A stretch of DNA of 64,000 nucleotides, from NCBI RefSeq assembly GCF_963931675.1, contig NZ_OZ007039.1, positions 1,959,806-2,023,805 on the forward strand, in the 5' to 3' direction. The notes beneath the pieces are model-generated. The model saw only the letters and a program-made list of their open reading frames with translations, was not told where the DNA came from and ran no database searches. Shown piece after piece: positions 36,274-45,071 of this stretch (the stretch's first letter is position 1; every line of letters begins with the position of its first letter). The DNA comes from an uncultured Alistipes sp. (GTDB taxonomy: Bacteria; Bacteroidota; Bacteroidia; Bacteroidales; Rikenellaceae). The position numbers and the translations under genes are program-made.

Positions 36274-37647
36274 TTATTTCCGGTCGTTTCCGTGGATGTA
36301 GGCGGCGATACGGTGGCTGCGCTTTCCGAGGGGAATTCCCACTCCGAGGGTCAGATTGGCCGAACTCTGCTTGATGGGCACCCATTGCGGGGTGCGTTTG
36401 GTGAGCAGCAGGTCGGTGGCAACGAAGAAGTTGATCCATCCCGGGCAGAGGTTCAGGCCCAGACCGACGGCGCTGCCGCGGTTGTTGAGTACGGAGTAGC
36501 TTCCCGTGAGGGTGAACCAGCGGGTGGGATGGAAGTTCACCGAACCGGTGATGTTGTGCATGGTCTTGTACTCCCAGAAGCGGGCCGTATAGAGGAGTCC
36601 GAATCCGACCCAGTGGTTCCAGAGTTCGTATTCGAGGCCTGCATTGACCGCTGCGCGGAGCATTTTCGTGGATTTTGGGGTGTCGGTCTGCGTGAACTTC
36701 ATCATTTCGAAATCGAAATCGGGGGCCGATTCGGTTCCGTCGCCGGAGACTGCCACGCCGGTAAATTCGGCCGTTTGGGTCGAGACGCCCGAGACGGTGC
36801 TGTTCTTGTTCCAGTTGATGAATCCCAGGTCGTTGACGGCGAGTGAAGCCTGGAGGTTGGGCAGGATGTCGTAGGTTGCTCCGAGGTCTACGGCGAATCC
36901 GTAACCGGCGGGTTTGCGGGGTTTGTAGTCGATATCTCCGAACTCGAAGATTCCGGTTTCGGGATCGGGTTCTACGGAGGCGCCGTCGACCGTCATGTCG
37001 ATGGTTCCCTTCGTGACCACGGCCCAGCGGTCCTGCTGGAGCGAGACGTCGAACTGGTCGTAGTTGACCTGTGCGCGGGCGATTCCTGCGAGGAACTTGC
37101 CTCGGATACCCACGTAGAGCCTGTCGTCAAGCAGCGGGAACGAATAGTTGAATCCGGCTTCGAGATAGGATTCGATGGCGGCTCCGAAGTTTTTGATGCT
37201 TCCCTCCTGCCCGCGTTTGAGGAATTCGAAGAGCGATTTGGGAAGGTTCATGCTCTCGTTGGCCCGGATGTTGACATCGAAGGACCAGAAATTCTTGTGG
37301 TTTTTGGTGAACTTGCCGAATCCGAGGAGGTTGATCCGGGTATCGAGCCCCATGAGGTTGTTGGTCTTGAGGTTTTGGAGCGCCTGGTCGGGGGTTACGG
37401 AGCTGTCGAGCAGCGTGACGAGTTTTCCGTCGCGTGCGAAGAGGATGTTGTCGAGAGCGATGTTTCCGCTCAGGTTGATGTTCATGCCTCCGATTGCGGG
37501 GAGGTTGATGTAGCCGCGCAGGGGGGCGAAGGCGGGGTTGAACTGCGAACGGAAGGTCGAACCCTCCATGAAATAGGCCGTAGGGTTCTGAGCGGCGAGG
37601 CCGGTGGTCAACAGGAGTGCTGCCAGCAGGAGATATGTTTTTTTCAT
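36274..37647 (-). CDS. DUF5723-family outer-membrane protein
   Basis: 457 aa with signal peptide (KKTYLLLAALLLTTGLAAQ). A long run of amphipathic strands (INLPAIGGMNINLSGNIAL, LYVGIRGKFLAGIARAQVNY, GYGFAVDLGATYDILPNLQA) predicts a large beta-barrel, similar to PorV/FadL-like Bacteroidota proteins annotated DUF5723. Probably an outer-membrane transport or secretion-related barrel; its role is unknown. It follows the lipoprotein gene by 16 bp on the same strand. Confidence 0.75.
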   Translation of the reverse strand: MKKTYLLLAALLLTTGLAAQNPTAYFMEGSTFRSQFNPAFAPLRGYINLPAIGGMNINLSGNIALDNILFARDGKLVTLLDSSVTPDQALQNLKTNNLMGLDTRINLLGFGKFTKNHKNFWSFDVNIRANESMNLPKSLFEFLKRGQEGSIKNFGAAIESYLEAGFNYSFPLLDDRLYVGIRGKFLAGIARAQVNYDQFDVSLQQDRWAVVTKGTIDMTVDGASVEPDPETGIFEFGDIDYKPRKPAGYGFAVDLGATYDILPNLQASLAVNDLGFINWNKNSTVSGVSTQTAEFTGVAVSGDGTESAPDFDFEMMKFTQTDTPKSTKMLRAAVNAGLEYELWNHWVGFGLLYTARFWEYKTMHNITGSVNFHPTRWFTLTGSYSVLNNRGSAVGLGLNLCPGWINFFVATDLLLTKRTPQWVPIKQSSANLTLGVGIPLGKRSHRIAAYIHGNDRK

Positions 37648-37663
37648 GATGGGGGTGTCGGGT

Positions 37664-38632
37664 TTAAATGTCGAACTTCAGCGCTCCGCGTTTGATGAGG
37701 TGGAGGTTGATTGTGAGTTGAGGTTGAGTCTGCTCATCCCCTGCCGTTCCGCGGTCGAAACCCTTGCCGGGATAGTATTTGTCGATGTTCACGGCGATCT
37801 CGATCGTGAGGCCCCGGACGATGGTTTGCAGGTCTTCGGCGAAGAGCCGGGTTTCGGGCATGGCGTTTCCGTCGCGGTTGGCCTCGATTTGGGCCGTGAA
37901 GGAGACTTCGGTCGGGGTGAAGACCGGCGAGGCGGTGATGGAGACCGGCAGACGGTTGTCGATGGTTCCGGCCATGTGGAGCGTATTCTTGGGTTCGGCG
38001 ACCTCTTTTCCGTCGAGGTTTTTGACGAGCATGTCGATGACATCGTCGCTGAGGTCGATGCGGTCGACGGAGTAGGTGAGTGCGGGGAGGCTGACTTCGA
38101 GCCCCGTCAGATAGCCGCGGGCCAACTCCTCGATCTTTTCATTGAGGAGCTGACGCAGCCGTTCGTTGTCGGTGTACTGTCGGATGAATTCGTCCTTGAA
38201 CTCTTCCGCGGAGACGCCGGGGAGCAGCGACGAGAATTCGGTGTAATATTTTTCCTGCAGGAGCGAAGCCACCTGGTCGAGTTTTTCGGAGTCGGAGGCC
38301 ATCTGGCCGAGCAGTGCGGAGAGCACCCCGATGACGTATTGGTCGTCTTCCACCAGTCGCTGGACGGATACGAAATATCCGTTTCCGTCCTGGTCGGGCA
38401 GTTGGTTCGGCAGCCAGATGTCGGCTTCGTCGAAGACGGTATCGATTGCCTCCCCGTCGACATCCGTGAGTTCGTCCATGCTGATGTAGACCTTCAGGAG
38501 CGGGACTTCGAATTGCGAACTTTCGTCACCGATTGCTATATCGTCGGTACTGATCTTCGAGAGATCGTACTCCGAGTCGACGCAGGCCGTTGCGCAGGCG
38601 GCGCACAGAATCAGAGCGTATAATTTCTTCAT
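37664..38632 (-). CDS. Hypothetical lipoprotein, partner of the DUF5723 barrel
   Basis: 322 aa from the ATG at 38632. Lipoprotein signal (KKLYALILCAACATAC, lipid Cys at 17) followed by acidic residues, which in Bacteroidota can favour surface export. The rest is beta-rich with a helical segment (KYYTEFSSLLPGVSAEEFKD) and no family I recognise. First gene of a two-gene operon with the barrel protein under a good promoter. A cap or plug for that barrel is a guess. Confidence 0.7.
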   Translation of the reverse strand: MKKLYALILCAACATACVDSEYDLSKISTDDIAIGDESSQFEVPLLKVYISMDELTDVDGEAIDTVFDEADIWLPNQLPDQDGNGYFVSVQRLVEDDQYVIGVLSALLGQMASDSEKLDQVASLLQEKYYTEFSSLLPGVSAEEFKDEFIRQYTDNERLRQLLNEKIEELARGYLTGLEVSLPALTYSVDRIDLSDDVIDMLVKNLDGKEVAEPKNTLHMAGTIDNRLPVSITASPVFTPTEVSFTAQIEANRDGNAMPETRLFAEDLQTIVRGLTIEIAVNIDKYYPGKGFDRGTAGDEQTQPQLTINLHLIKRGALKFDI

Positions 38633-38658
38633 AGGCGTGGGAATGTTTGCAGACGTTG

Positions 38659-38689
38659 CAAAGATAAGCGATTCGAACGAATAAATCAA
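38659..38689 (-). promoter_or_regulatory. Promoter of the lipoprotein-DUF5723 operon
   Basis: Minus strand: TTG (38689-38687), 20-bp spacer, TATCTTTG (38666-38659), 26 bp before the ATG. Confidence 0.65.
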
Positions 38690-38734
38690 TAAATCGGACG
38701 TTTTTGTCAAGTTTCATTTTCGTGATATATTTTT

Positions 38735-38742
38735 TACATTTG
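38735..38742 (+). promoter_or_regulatory. -7 box of uvrC, very close to the start codon
   Basis: TACATTTG ends only 8 bp before the ATG at 38751, so a transcript from here would be leaderless or nearly so. The -33 region has TTTC rather than TTTG. Confidence 0.45.
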
Positions 38743-38750
38743 CATTCTGT

Positions 38751-40580
38751 ATGAGCGAAGGCGTCAAAGATTCGTTGAAGGAGCAGGTTGCGCTGCTTCC
38801 GCTGTCTCCGGGGGTCTACCAGTTCGTGGACCGCACGGGGACGATCATCTACGTCGGCAAGGCCAAGAGCCTTCGCAAGCGGGTTTCGTCGTACTTCGTG
38901 CAGTCGAAGGAGCACAGTGCGAAGGTCCGGGTTCTGGTGAAACAGATCGCCGAGATCCGCCATATCGTCGTGGGGAGCGAAACGGACGCCCTGCTGCTGG
39001 AGAATTCGCTTATCAAGAACCTTCAGCCGCGCTACAACATCCTGTTGAAGGACGACAAGACCTATCCGTGGATTGTCGTGCGGCGGGAGCCCTTCCCGCG
39101 GGTGCAGTCGACGCGGCAGCTGCTGCGCGACGGTTCGCAGTATTTCGGGCCCTACGGTTCGGTGATGATGCAGCACAGCGTGCTGGAGTTCATCCGGGAG
39201 GTGATCCCGCTGCGGACGTGCAAGCTCAACCTCTCGCCGGAGCAGATCGCCCGGGGCCGCTATACGGTCTGCCTGCAGTACCACCTGGGCAATTGCAAGG
39301 GCCCCTGCATCGGGGCGCAGAGCGAGGCGGAGTATTCGACGCTGGTCGGAATGGTGGTTTCGGTGCTCAAGGGGGACCTGCGTCCGGCGCGCCGGTACCT
39401 CGAAGGGGAGATGTCGCGGGCGGCCGGGGAGTTGCGCTTCGAGGTGGCACAGCGCTACAAGCAGCGGCTCGACGCGCTGGACCACTATGCCGGGAAATCG
39501 GTGATCGTGAGTGCGCGGATCGTCGACGTGGATGTCTTTTCGCTGCTGCCGGACGACGATGTGGCGTGGTGCAACTTCGTGCGGATCCGCCACGGTTCGG
39601 TGGTGGGCGTGCAGACCGTGAAACTTTCGACGGGCATCGAGGACGATGAGCGCGACATGCTGACGCTGGCGATCCAGTACATGGTCGAGAACGTGGCGGG
39701 GGGCGAACTGGCCCGGGAGGTGATCGTTCCGTTTCTGCCGTCGACGACGCTGCTGTTCGACGGCGTGACCTTCACGGTGCCCAAGCGGGGCGAGAAACTC
39801 GATCTGCTGGAGTTTTCGCGCAAGAGTGCCCGGATCTACCGGGCCGAGCAGTTGAAGAACCTCGAAATCCGGAATCCGGAACGTCATACCGAACGGTTGA
39901 TGAACGCCCTGCAGAAGGAGTTGCGGCTCGACCGTCCTCCGCGGCACATCGAATGCTTCGACAATTCGAACCTGCAGGGGGCGCATCCGGTTGCCTCGTG
40001 CGTGGTTTTCCGCGACGGGAAGCCCGCACGCAAGGAGTACCGGCACTTCAACATCAAGACGGTGGAGGGCCCGGACGACTATGCCTCGATGCGTGAGGTG
40101 GTCTATCGCCGATACAGTCGGCTGCAGGCCGAGGGCTCGGAGCTGCCCGATCTGGTCATAGCCGACGGCGGCAAGGGGCAGATGGGGGTGATCCACGAGG
40201 TGCTGGAGGCCCTGGGCCTCGACATTCCGATTGCCGGGCTGGCCAAGGATGACCGCCACCGCACGGCGGAACTCTATTGCGGTTATCCGCCGCTGTTGGT
40301 GGGGGTACGGCCCACCTCTCCGGTGTTCCACTTTCTGACGGGTGTTCAAGAGGAGGTGCACCGGTTTGCCATTTCGTTCCACCGCCAGAAACGGAGCAAG
40401 GCTTTTATCCACAGTGAGCTGGAAGGGATTGAAGGGATTGGTGCGAAGACGATCGAGACGCTGTTGCGTCATTTCCGGACGGTGGAGAAGGTGCGTGCTG
40501 CGAACTGGGAGGAGCTGTCGGCGCTGATCGGCCCGGCGAAGGCGCGCAAGGTGCGGGGCTATTTCGAGGGGGCGAAGTGA
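38751..40580 (+). CDS. uvrC: Excinuclease ABC subunit C (UvrC)
   Basis: 609 aa, the normal length. N-terminal GIY-YIG nuclease (LPLSPGVYQFVDRTGTIIYV, GKAKSLRKRVSSYF), a Cys-bearing linker (CLQYHLGNCKGPCIG), the RNase H-like C-terminal nuclease (HIECFDNSNLQGAHPVASCV, LPDLVIADGGKGQMGV) and a helix-hairpin-helix tail (LEGIEGIGAKTIETLLRHF). It makes both cuts around DNA lesions with UvrB. Monocistronic here. Confidence 0.95.
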   Translation: MSEGVKDSLKEQVALLPLSPGVYQFVDRTGTIIYVGKAKSLRKRVSSYFVQSKEHSAKVRVLVKQIAEIRHIVVGSETDALLLENSLIKNLQPRYNILLKDDKTYPWIVVRREPFPRVQSTRQLLRDGSQYFGPYGSVMMQHSVLEFIREVIPLRTCKLNLSPEQIARGRYTVCLQYHLGNCKGPCIGAQSEAEYSTLVGMVVSVLKGDLRPARRYLEGEMSRAAGELRFEVAQRYKQRLDALDHYAGKSVIVSARIVDVDVFSLLPDDDVAWCNFVRIRHGSVVGVQTVKLSTGIEDDERDMLTLAIQYMVENVAGGELAREVIVPFLPSTTLLFDGVTFTVPKRGEKLDLLEFSRKSARIYRAEQLKNLEIRNPERHTERLMNALQKELRLDRPPRHIECFDNSNLQGAHPVASCVVFRDGKPARKEYRHFNIKTVEGPDDYASMREVVYRRYSRLQAEGSELPDLVIADGGKGQMGVIHEVLEALGLDIPIAGLAKDDRHRTAELYCGYPPLLVGVRPTSPVFHFLTGVQEEVHRFAISFHRQKRSKAFIHSELEGIEGIGAKTIETLLRHFRTVEKVRAANWEELSALIGPAKARKVRGYFEGAK

Positions 40581-40641
40581 TTCCGCCGGAGTTTCGGTGA
40601 AGTCCGGGGGTGCGGTTTTGAAAATAATTCGGGAAAAATGC

Positions 40642-40670
40642 TTGCAAACGGGGAATTTTTTCTATCTTTG
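40642..40670 (+). promoter_or_regulatory. Promoter upstream of tRNA-Leu
   Basis: TTG (40642-40644), 18-bp spacer, TATCTTTG (40663-40670). About 190 bp of leader, including short repeats, separate it from the tRNA. Confidence 0.55.
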
Positions 40671-40738
40671 TCCACCCGATTCGCCGCGAGGGGCGTGGAT
40701 ACGATCCGGTGGGAGTGCTTTGGGGGCCATGGAAAAGG

Positions 40739-40822
40739 TTCTGAAGCGGAGAGTTTTGAAGTGGAGAGACTTTGATGCGGAGAGATTTTGAGGCAGAGAG
40801 GTTTTGAAGCGGAAAGGCTTTG
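40739..40822 (+). repeat. Short tandem repeats ahead of tRNA-Leu
   Basis: Five to six imperfect units of about 16-17 bp, of the form TTTTGAAGCGGAGAG, lie in the predicted tRNA precursor leader. No gene seen. Confidence 0.7.
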
Positions 40823-40866
40823 AAAGTCCTGAAACCGGAAGGATCGGCGTCTGGACGCGGAAATCA

Positions 40867-40950
40867 GCCCGGATGGCGGAATCGGTAGACGCGTTGGTCT
40901 CAAACACCAATGACAGCAATGTCGTGCCGGTTCGACCCCGGCTCCGGGTA
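40867..40950 (+). tRNA. tRNA-Leu (anticodon CAA)
   Basis: 84 nt with the long variable arm of class II tRNAs. The acceptor stem GCCCGGA pairs with TCCGGGT (one G-U), the D-arm has GGCGGAATCGGTAGACGC, the anticodon stem-loop TTGGT-CTCAAAC-ACCAA exposes CAA, and the T-arm has GGTTCGACCCC. CCA is not encoded. It reads UUG. It marks the border between the GC-rich core and the AT-rich accessory region, but no second copy of its 3' end was found as an attachment repeat. Confidence 0.93.
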
Positions 40951-40954
40951 CGAG

Positions 40955-40998
40955 GAAAAAATCCCAGACAGTTGTATGGCAGCTGTTTGGGATTTTTG
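40955..40998 (+). terminator. Terminator after tRNA-Leu
   Basis: AAAAATCCCA..ACAG pairs with CTGT.TGGGATTTTT around a 10-nt loop and ends in a T-run. Confidence 0.75.
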
Positions 40999-41877
40999 TT
41001 TTGCCCTCCGTGTCCGCATTTTGTCCGCATTTTCCCCACATGTGTTGTGAAAGATGTTTGACTAGGCTATTGGGCGAGGTAATTCTTCGCCAAAAATAGC
41101 CTTGTTAAATTGGTAAATCTACTCCTCTACTTCGAGCAGGAATCAAATCGCCTCAAAAATGACGAATGGTAGAATCGAATAATTTTAGTCGTTTTTCGGC
41201 AACATTTGTCGGTTCGCCATCTGAGCAGTCGAAACCCTTTATACTCTTCAAGAGCCTCCAGCCTCAGAGACAGCAGTTTGAGGCCGCTTACAGGTACTAT
41301 GCGCTACGGCATCCAGACTGGACGCTGCGACTAGCTGCTCCTCATATATGTATACGATGCTGTTCTGGGACTGCTGGATGTCCTTGCTTTTCCGTTTTCA
41401 GGTGTAAATGGTTGTGCGATTAGGTAAAAATTCGTATATCTTGAGTAGAGAAAATTGTTTTACTGCAAGCGATATAAGAAAATTATCGTAAAAAAAGCAA
41501 TTGACAGGTTAGTTGTAAAATAGAGTTCGATCACTTTATTTTCACGATTTCAAAGTAATCCTTTTTTACGGAATCCGCAATAATAATATCGAAGCCTCGG
41601 CAAACATATTGAATGCCTGTTTAAGATTGGTTATATTATCGAGCTAACAATTTGTTTTTTACTGTTGGCCGTATCTCTATGTATTTCGGCTATTGATTGA
41701 TCGTATTTTTTAATCTCCTTTTCGATGGTAATATTCTGCAGCAGTTTGAATCCTGACCGGTCGATTCTAGTACTATTCGACATGCAAGCCTGCGAAGAGC
41801 GGCAACAGGAACAACTGCACAGTTAGAAAAGACAGAAAAAGCGAGGTAGTAAATGATGCAGCTTGTTGGACGAATGG
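40999..41877. other. AT-rich gene-free region
   Basis: About 880 bp without a supported gene. Base composition drops sharply after the tRNA terminator. One imperfect hairpin, AGGCTATT / AATAGCCT (41064-41071 with 41095-41102, with inner GGCGA/TCGCC), is visible. Short open frames at 41166-41423 (+) and 41690-41905 (-) have no recognisable content. Probably a decayed island edge. Confidence 0.6.
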
Positions 41878-42444
41878 CTATTTTCCGAAGAAAAACAACA
41901 GGCACAAGGGCAGATAGTCTTTTAGGGCGTGTCGCAGAATTTGCAGGGCGGACTGTATCTCTGACGTGACCCTCCGCACTGAAATATCGTACCGCTCAGC
42001 AATCTCTGCATAGGTCAGAAGTTCGATGCGGCTCGCGAGAAATATTTCGCGTGTACGCGCCGGCATTTTGTCTAGTTCCGTCCTGAAAATATCCAGAATT
42101 TCATTGCTGAGCAGTTTGTCGAACAGATCGTCCTGAGACAACGACTTGATCGAAGACTGTACGAGTTGTATGTCGGTGGGCGAAAGTTGCCGGTGGCTGT
42201 TTAACTGCCGCAAGTATAAGAAGCAACGGTTGCGTACGCACATGTAGGCATACCCGCGCATGTTGGTTTCGTCCGCTAATTCCCCTCTTCGCTGCCAAAT
42301 GCGGACAAAACAGTCCATGACGATATCCTGCGCCGCATCCATATCCCGCACGTAGGAGAACGCGATGTCGATGAGACGTGTATTGTTTTCGGAAAAGAAT
42401 TTTCCGAAATCCTCGGGATTGAATATAGAGCCGTTGCGCTGCAA
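41878..42444 (-). CDS. ECF sigma factor of the PUL (Bacteroides expansion family)
   Basis: 188 aa. The start is TTG at 42444; there is no upstream ATG and the next ATG would cut region 2. Region 2 is FSYVRDMDAAQDIVMDCFVR, region 4 MPARTREIFLASRIELLTYA and EIAERYDISVRRVTSEIQSA. Partner of the divergent FecR at 42615. Together with the STN-bearing SusC they form a trans-envelope signalling chain that turns on the glycan locus when substrate is present. A -7 box at 42459-42466 implies a very short leader. Confidence 0.88.
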   Translation of the reverse strand: MQRNGSIFNPEDFGKFFSENNTRLIDIAFSYVRDMDAAQDIVMDCFVRIWQRRGELADETNMRGYAYMCVRNRCFLYLRQLNSHRQLSPTDIQLVQSSIKSLSQDDLFDKLLSNEILDIFRTELDKMPARTREIFLASRIELLTYAEIAERYDISVRRVTSEIQSALQILRHALKDYLPLCLLFFFGK

Positions 42445-42458
42445 ATCGAAATTTTATG

Positions 42459-42466
42459 CAAAGATA
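42459..42466 (-). promoter_or_regulatory. -7 box of the PUL sigma-factor gene
   Basis: Minus-strand TATCTTTG, 14 bp from the TTG start. No clear -33 element. Confidence 0.4.
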
Positions 42467-42614
42467 GTTTTTTTTGTTCACATGTATTGTATTTGAATTT
42501 ATAAATAAATTTTGTAATTTTTTAAATAAATTTATTTGATATAAAAAGCGTTTTTTCGCTGTAAGACTTCCCTGTTTATGTGTTTTGTAATAAACATTAT
42601 TTAAATAAAACGAA

Positions 42615-43559
42615 GTGGAAACGGAAATTTTGCATAAATACCTGAGCGGGATGACGACACCGGAAGAGGAGACTCAAATTGCGGAGTGGCTCTCTGCCGA
42701 CCCGAATAATCAGAAAGAGATGGATACGGCCCGGTTCTTGTTCGATACGGTCAAACTTTACGGAGACAAGATACAGCCCACTCAGCGGCGACCGCTCGTA
42801 AGGTGGCGGACAATCGGTCGCTGGGCCGCGCAAATCGCTGCGGCAGTCATGATTGCCGTAGGGGCCGGATTCTTCGCAAACAGATATTCGATCGGCGAAT
42901 TATCCGATAAGCACCACTCCATTTACGTACCTGCGGGACAACGTATGGAACTTACGCTGGCCGACGGAACACGTGTATGGATGAACTCCGAGTCCCGGCT
43001 CGAATATCCGATTATGTTTGCACAGGATGTCCGGCACGTGAAATTGATCGGAGAAGCAATGTTCGAAGTCGCGCACGACAAGTCTCATCCGTTTATTGTG
43101 GAGACTTTCGCTTCCGATGTCCGGGTGCTCGGTACAAAATTCAGCGTCGATGCGAACGAAGCGCACCATCGGTTCTCGATAACCTTGATGGAGGGTTCGG
43201 TGCGGATTTCGAACCGGCTGGACCCAAGCCAAGCGAATATCGTCATGAGACCGAATGAAAAGGTCGATCTCATCGGAAACTATTTATACACGTCCAAGCT
43301 CGACGATTACGATGCTCCATGCTGGATGAACGGACAGCTCGACATTACGGGGCTGTCGTTCACCGAACTGATGGAGAAGATGGAACAGGCATTTGCCGTC
43401 CGGGTAGTCATCAAATGCAGCTCTTTGCCTTCGACCGCCGGCATCGGCGGCAAGATCCGCATAAATGCTGGAGTCGGCAATGCATTCAAGTGGCTTCACT
43501 CCTTGTTGAACTTCGATTACGAGATAGATGAAGCGGAGAATACGATAACGATCAAATAA
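42615..43559 (+). CDS. FecR-type anti-sigma factor
   Basis: 314 aa with a GTG start. The cytosolic N-terminus binds sigma (HKYLSGMTTPEEETQIAEWL). One membrane helix spans about residues 70-92 (AAQIAAAVMIAVGAGFFANR). The periplasmic FecR domain has YVPAGQRMELTLADGTRVWM, LIGEAMFEVAHDKSHPFIV and VLGTKFSVDANEAHHRFSIT, and a C-terminal DUF4974 half (DITGLSFTELMEKMEQAFAV). It normally receives the signal from the STN domain of the neighbouring SusC. An IS now separates the two genes. Confidence 0.9.
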   Translation: METEILHKYLSGMTTPEEETQIAEWLSADPNNQKEMDTARFLFDTVKLYGDKIQPTQRRPLVRWRTIGRWAAQIAAAVMIAVGAGFFANRYSIGELSDKHHSIYVPAGQRMELTLADGTRVWMNSESRLEYPIMFAQDVRHVKLIGEAMFEVAHDKSHPFIVETFASDVRVLGTKFSVDANEAHHRFSITLMEGSVRISNRLDPSQANIVMRPNEKVDLIGNYLYTSKLDDYDAPCWMNGQLDITGLSFTELMEKMEQAFAVRVVIKCSSLPSTAGIGGKIRINAGVGNAFKWLHSLLNFDYEIDEAENTITIK

Positions 43560-43614
43560 TCCGAATATAAACCTAATCCATACTGCCTATGATGAATCCA
43601 GAAACGTAAAATTC

Positions 43615-45000
43615 CGGACATCCGACAAAAAAAGCCTGCGAAGTGGAAGTTCGCAGGCCCGGTAAAAAGATCGGATGTCTTTAGCTAATCACACGAATCT
43701 AATTACCAAATTTTTTCACAAAAGTATGAATAAAACAGCGTTCTCCCAAAAAATAAGAAAACTGTTTGAACTTGTATTCATCCTCTAAGTACATGACAAA
43801 AATTTGAATACATCAAATTTCGGGACATAAATTGGTCGAAAAAGCACGTTGGAGATTTCCTCCAAGCCGTACTTTACTAAAGATTTGGCTTTACGTCCAT
43901 GTTTCAATGTCTTTATAGGCTTTACGTTTTCATCTTTATGTTCCCCAACGAGATACGCCCATACAAGAGCAATACAAACCATTGCCAGAAGTCTTGCAAT
44001 CCGCTCTGTGTCGCGCAAATGCGTGTCTTCGATATTGAATCCGGAGGATTTCATAGCCCGGAATGCGGTCTCGATCTCCCATCGCCTTTTATAAGTGTCG
44101 ACACCCTTTTCCGGGCGTTTGAAGCAGATGAGGATCTGAAGTTCAGGCACACCGTCGGAGTTCTTGATTCGGCTTCCGGCAAGATAAACGTACTCACCTT
44201 TGTGCAGGAAAAGCTTGTAATAAAATCTTTCCTGCCCCACTTTCAGGGAATTGAAGAGCCACCATGCACGGATTCTTTCCCCTGTGGAAGGCTTGACAAG
44301 CCAGAAATTCTGCCGGATCCGGATATAATATCGTATATGATTGCGGTTGAGCCAACCGATCCAATCCTTGCCGACAAACTCCCGGTCGGCAACAAGAGAG
44401 TCGATGCATTCGGAGCCGAACAGCCGGACAAATCGTTCAACGATTGCCTTGCGTTCCTTCCAATTGGAGTTCCCTTTCTTAGGCAGAAGGCTGAACATCA
44501 ATGGGAATGCAATCCCCTTGTATGCCACGCCGAGCATGAGGATGTTGATGTTGAAATCACCGAACTTCCAGTTTGTACGGTCCATGCTCAGCACCAGCCC
44601 TGTCTTGACGGGAAGCAGAGAGTATATCATCTGCGCCACAAGGTCAAAGTTGAGGGCGTACTTGGCTATGAATCTTTGAATGCGGCGAAGGTTGGAGTCC
44701 CTTTCAACAGAGGTTGGCATTGCCGCCGCGAGTTTATGGAGGCTTACGGTCTGTACTACACACAGGGCATGGAGCATGAAAGCCATAAACTTTATGCGGG
44801 CCAGATTCATCGATTTCCCAAAATGTTCTTGCATCATCGGAAGGATTTGGTTAACTTTGCCCAAGTCCTTAAAGTCAGTTGTCTTCATACGAAAAAGCGG
44901 GCAAACTTTTCTTTAAAGATACTGATTCTTAGGGACTTTTGCAAATATAAACAACTAATAATTAGGCATATAACAACATAATTTATATTTTGTCATCTAC
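43615..45000 (-). mobile_element. IS4-family insertion between fecR and susC (ends tentative)
   Basis: An intact IS4 transposase gene lies between fecR and susC. The 8-bp sequence TAAAATTC occurs at 43607-43614 and 45001-45008 and is the best candidate target duplication; terminal inverted repeats were not convincingly found, so ends are provisional. Nested hairpins (ACATCCGA/TCGGATGT around GCCTGCGAA/TTCGCAGGC, 43618-43679) lie at the left end. Confidence 0.5.
43785..44888 (-). CDS. IS4-family transposase
   Basis: 367 aa. The DDE triad sits in LSMDRTNWKFG, LVADREFVGKDW and YKRRWEIETAFRAMKSSGF. The last matches the IS4 signature Y-x2-R-x3-E-x6-K. All catalytic residues are intact and the frame is full length, so it may still be active. 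It is transcribed against the PUL direction, so it gives susC no forward promoter by itself. Confidence 0.9.
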   Translation of the reverse strand: MKTTDFKDLGKVNQILPMMQEHFGKSMNLARIKFMAFMLHALCVVQTVSLHKLAAAMPTSVERDSNLRRIQRFIAKYALNFDLVAQMIYSLLPVKTGLVLSMDRTNWKFGDFNINILMLGVAYKGIAFPLMFSLLPKKGNSNWKERKAIVERFVRLFGSECIDSLVADREFVGKDWIGWLNRNHIRYYIRIRQNFWLVKPSTGERIRAWWLFNSLKVGQERFYYKLFLHKGEYVYLAGSRIKNSDGVPELQILICFKRPEKGVDTYKRRWEIETAFRAMKSSGFNIEDTHLRDTERIARLLAMVCIALVWAYLVGEHKDENVKPIKTLKHGRKAKSLVKYGLEEISNVLFRPIYVPKFDVFKFLSCT

Positions 45001-45071
45001 TAAAATTCATCCTGCTTTTAAGTCTGAGCGTTACCGTTGTAAGAGCACAGAATAGTGGTATCACGCTTAAT

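Noticed and set aside
40739..40822. Possible CRISPR or coding repeat before tRNA-Leu
   Set aside because: Repeats of about 16 bp abut each other without spacers, and no cas gene or stable frame is present.
40867..40950. tRNA-Leu as the integration site of the 41-63 kb region
   Set aside because: No copy of the tRNA 3' end was found at the other side of the PUL or near the integrase.
41166..41423. 85-codon plus-strand frame in the AT-rich gap
   Set aside because: No recognisable motif, no promoter, composition like the flanking non-coding DNA.
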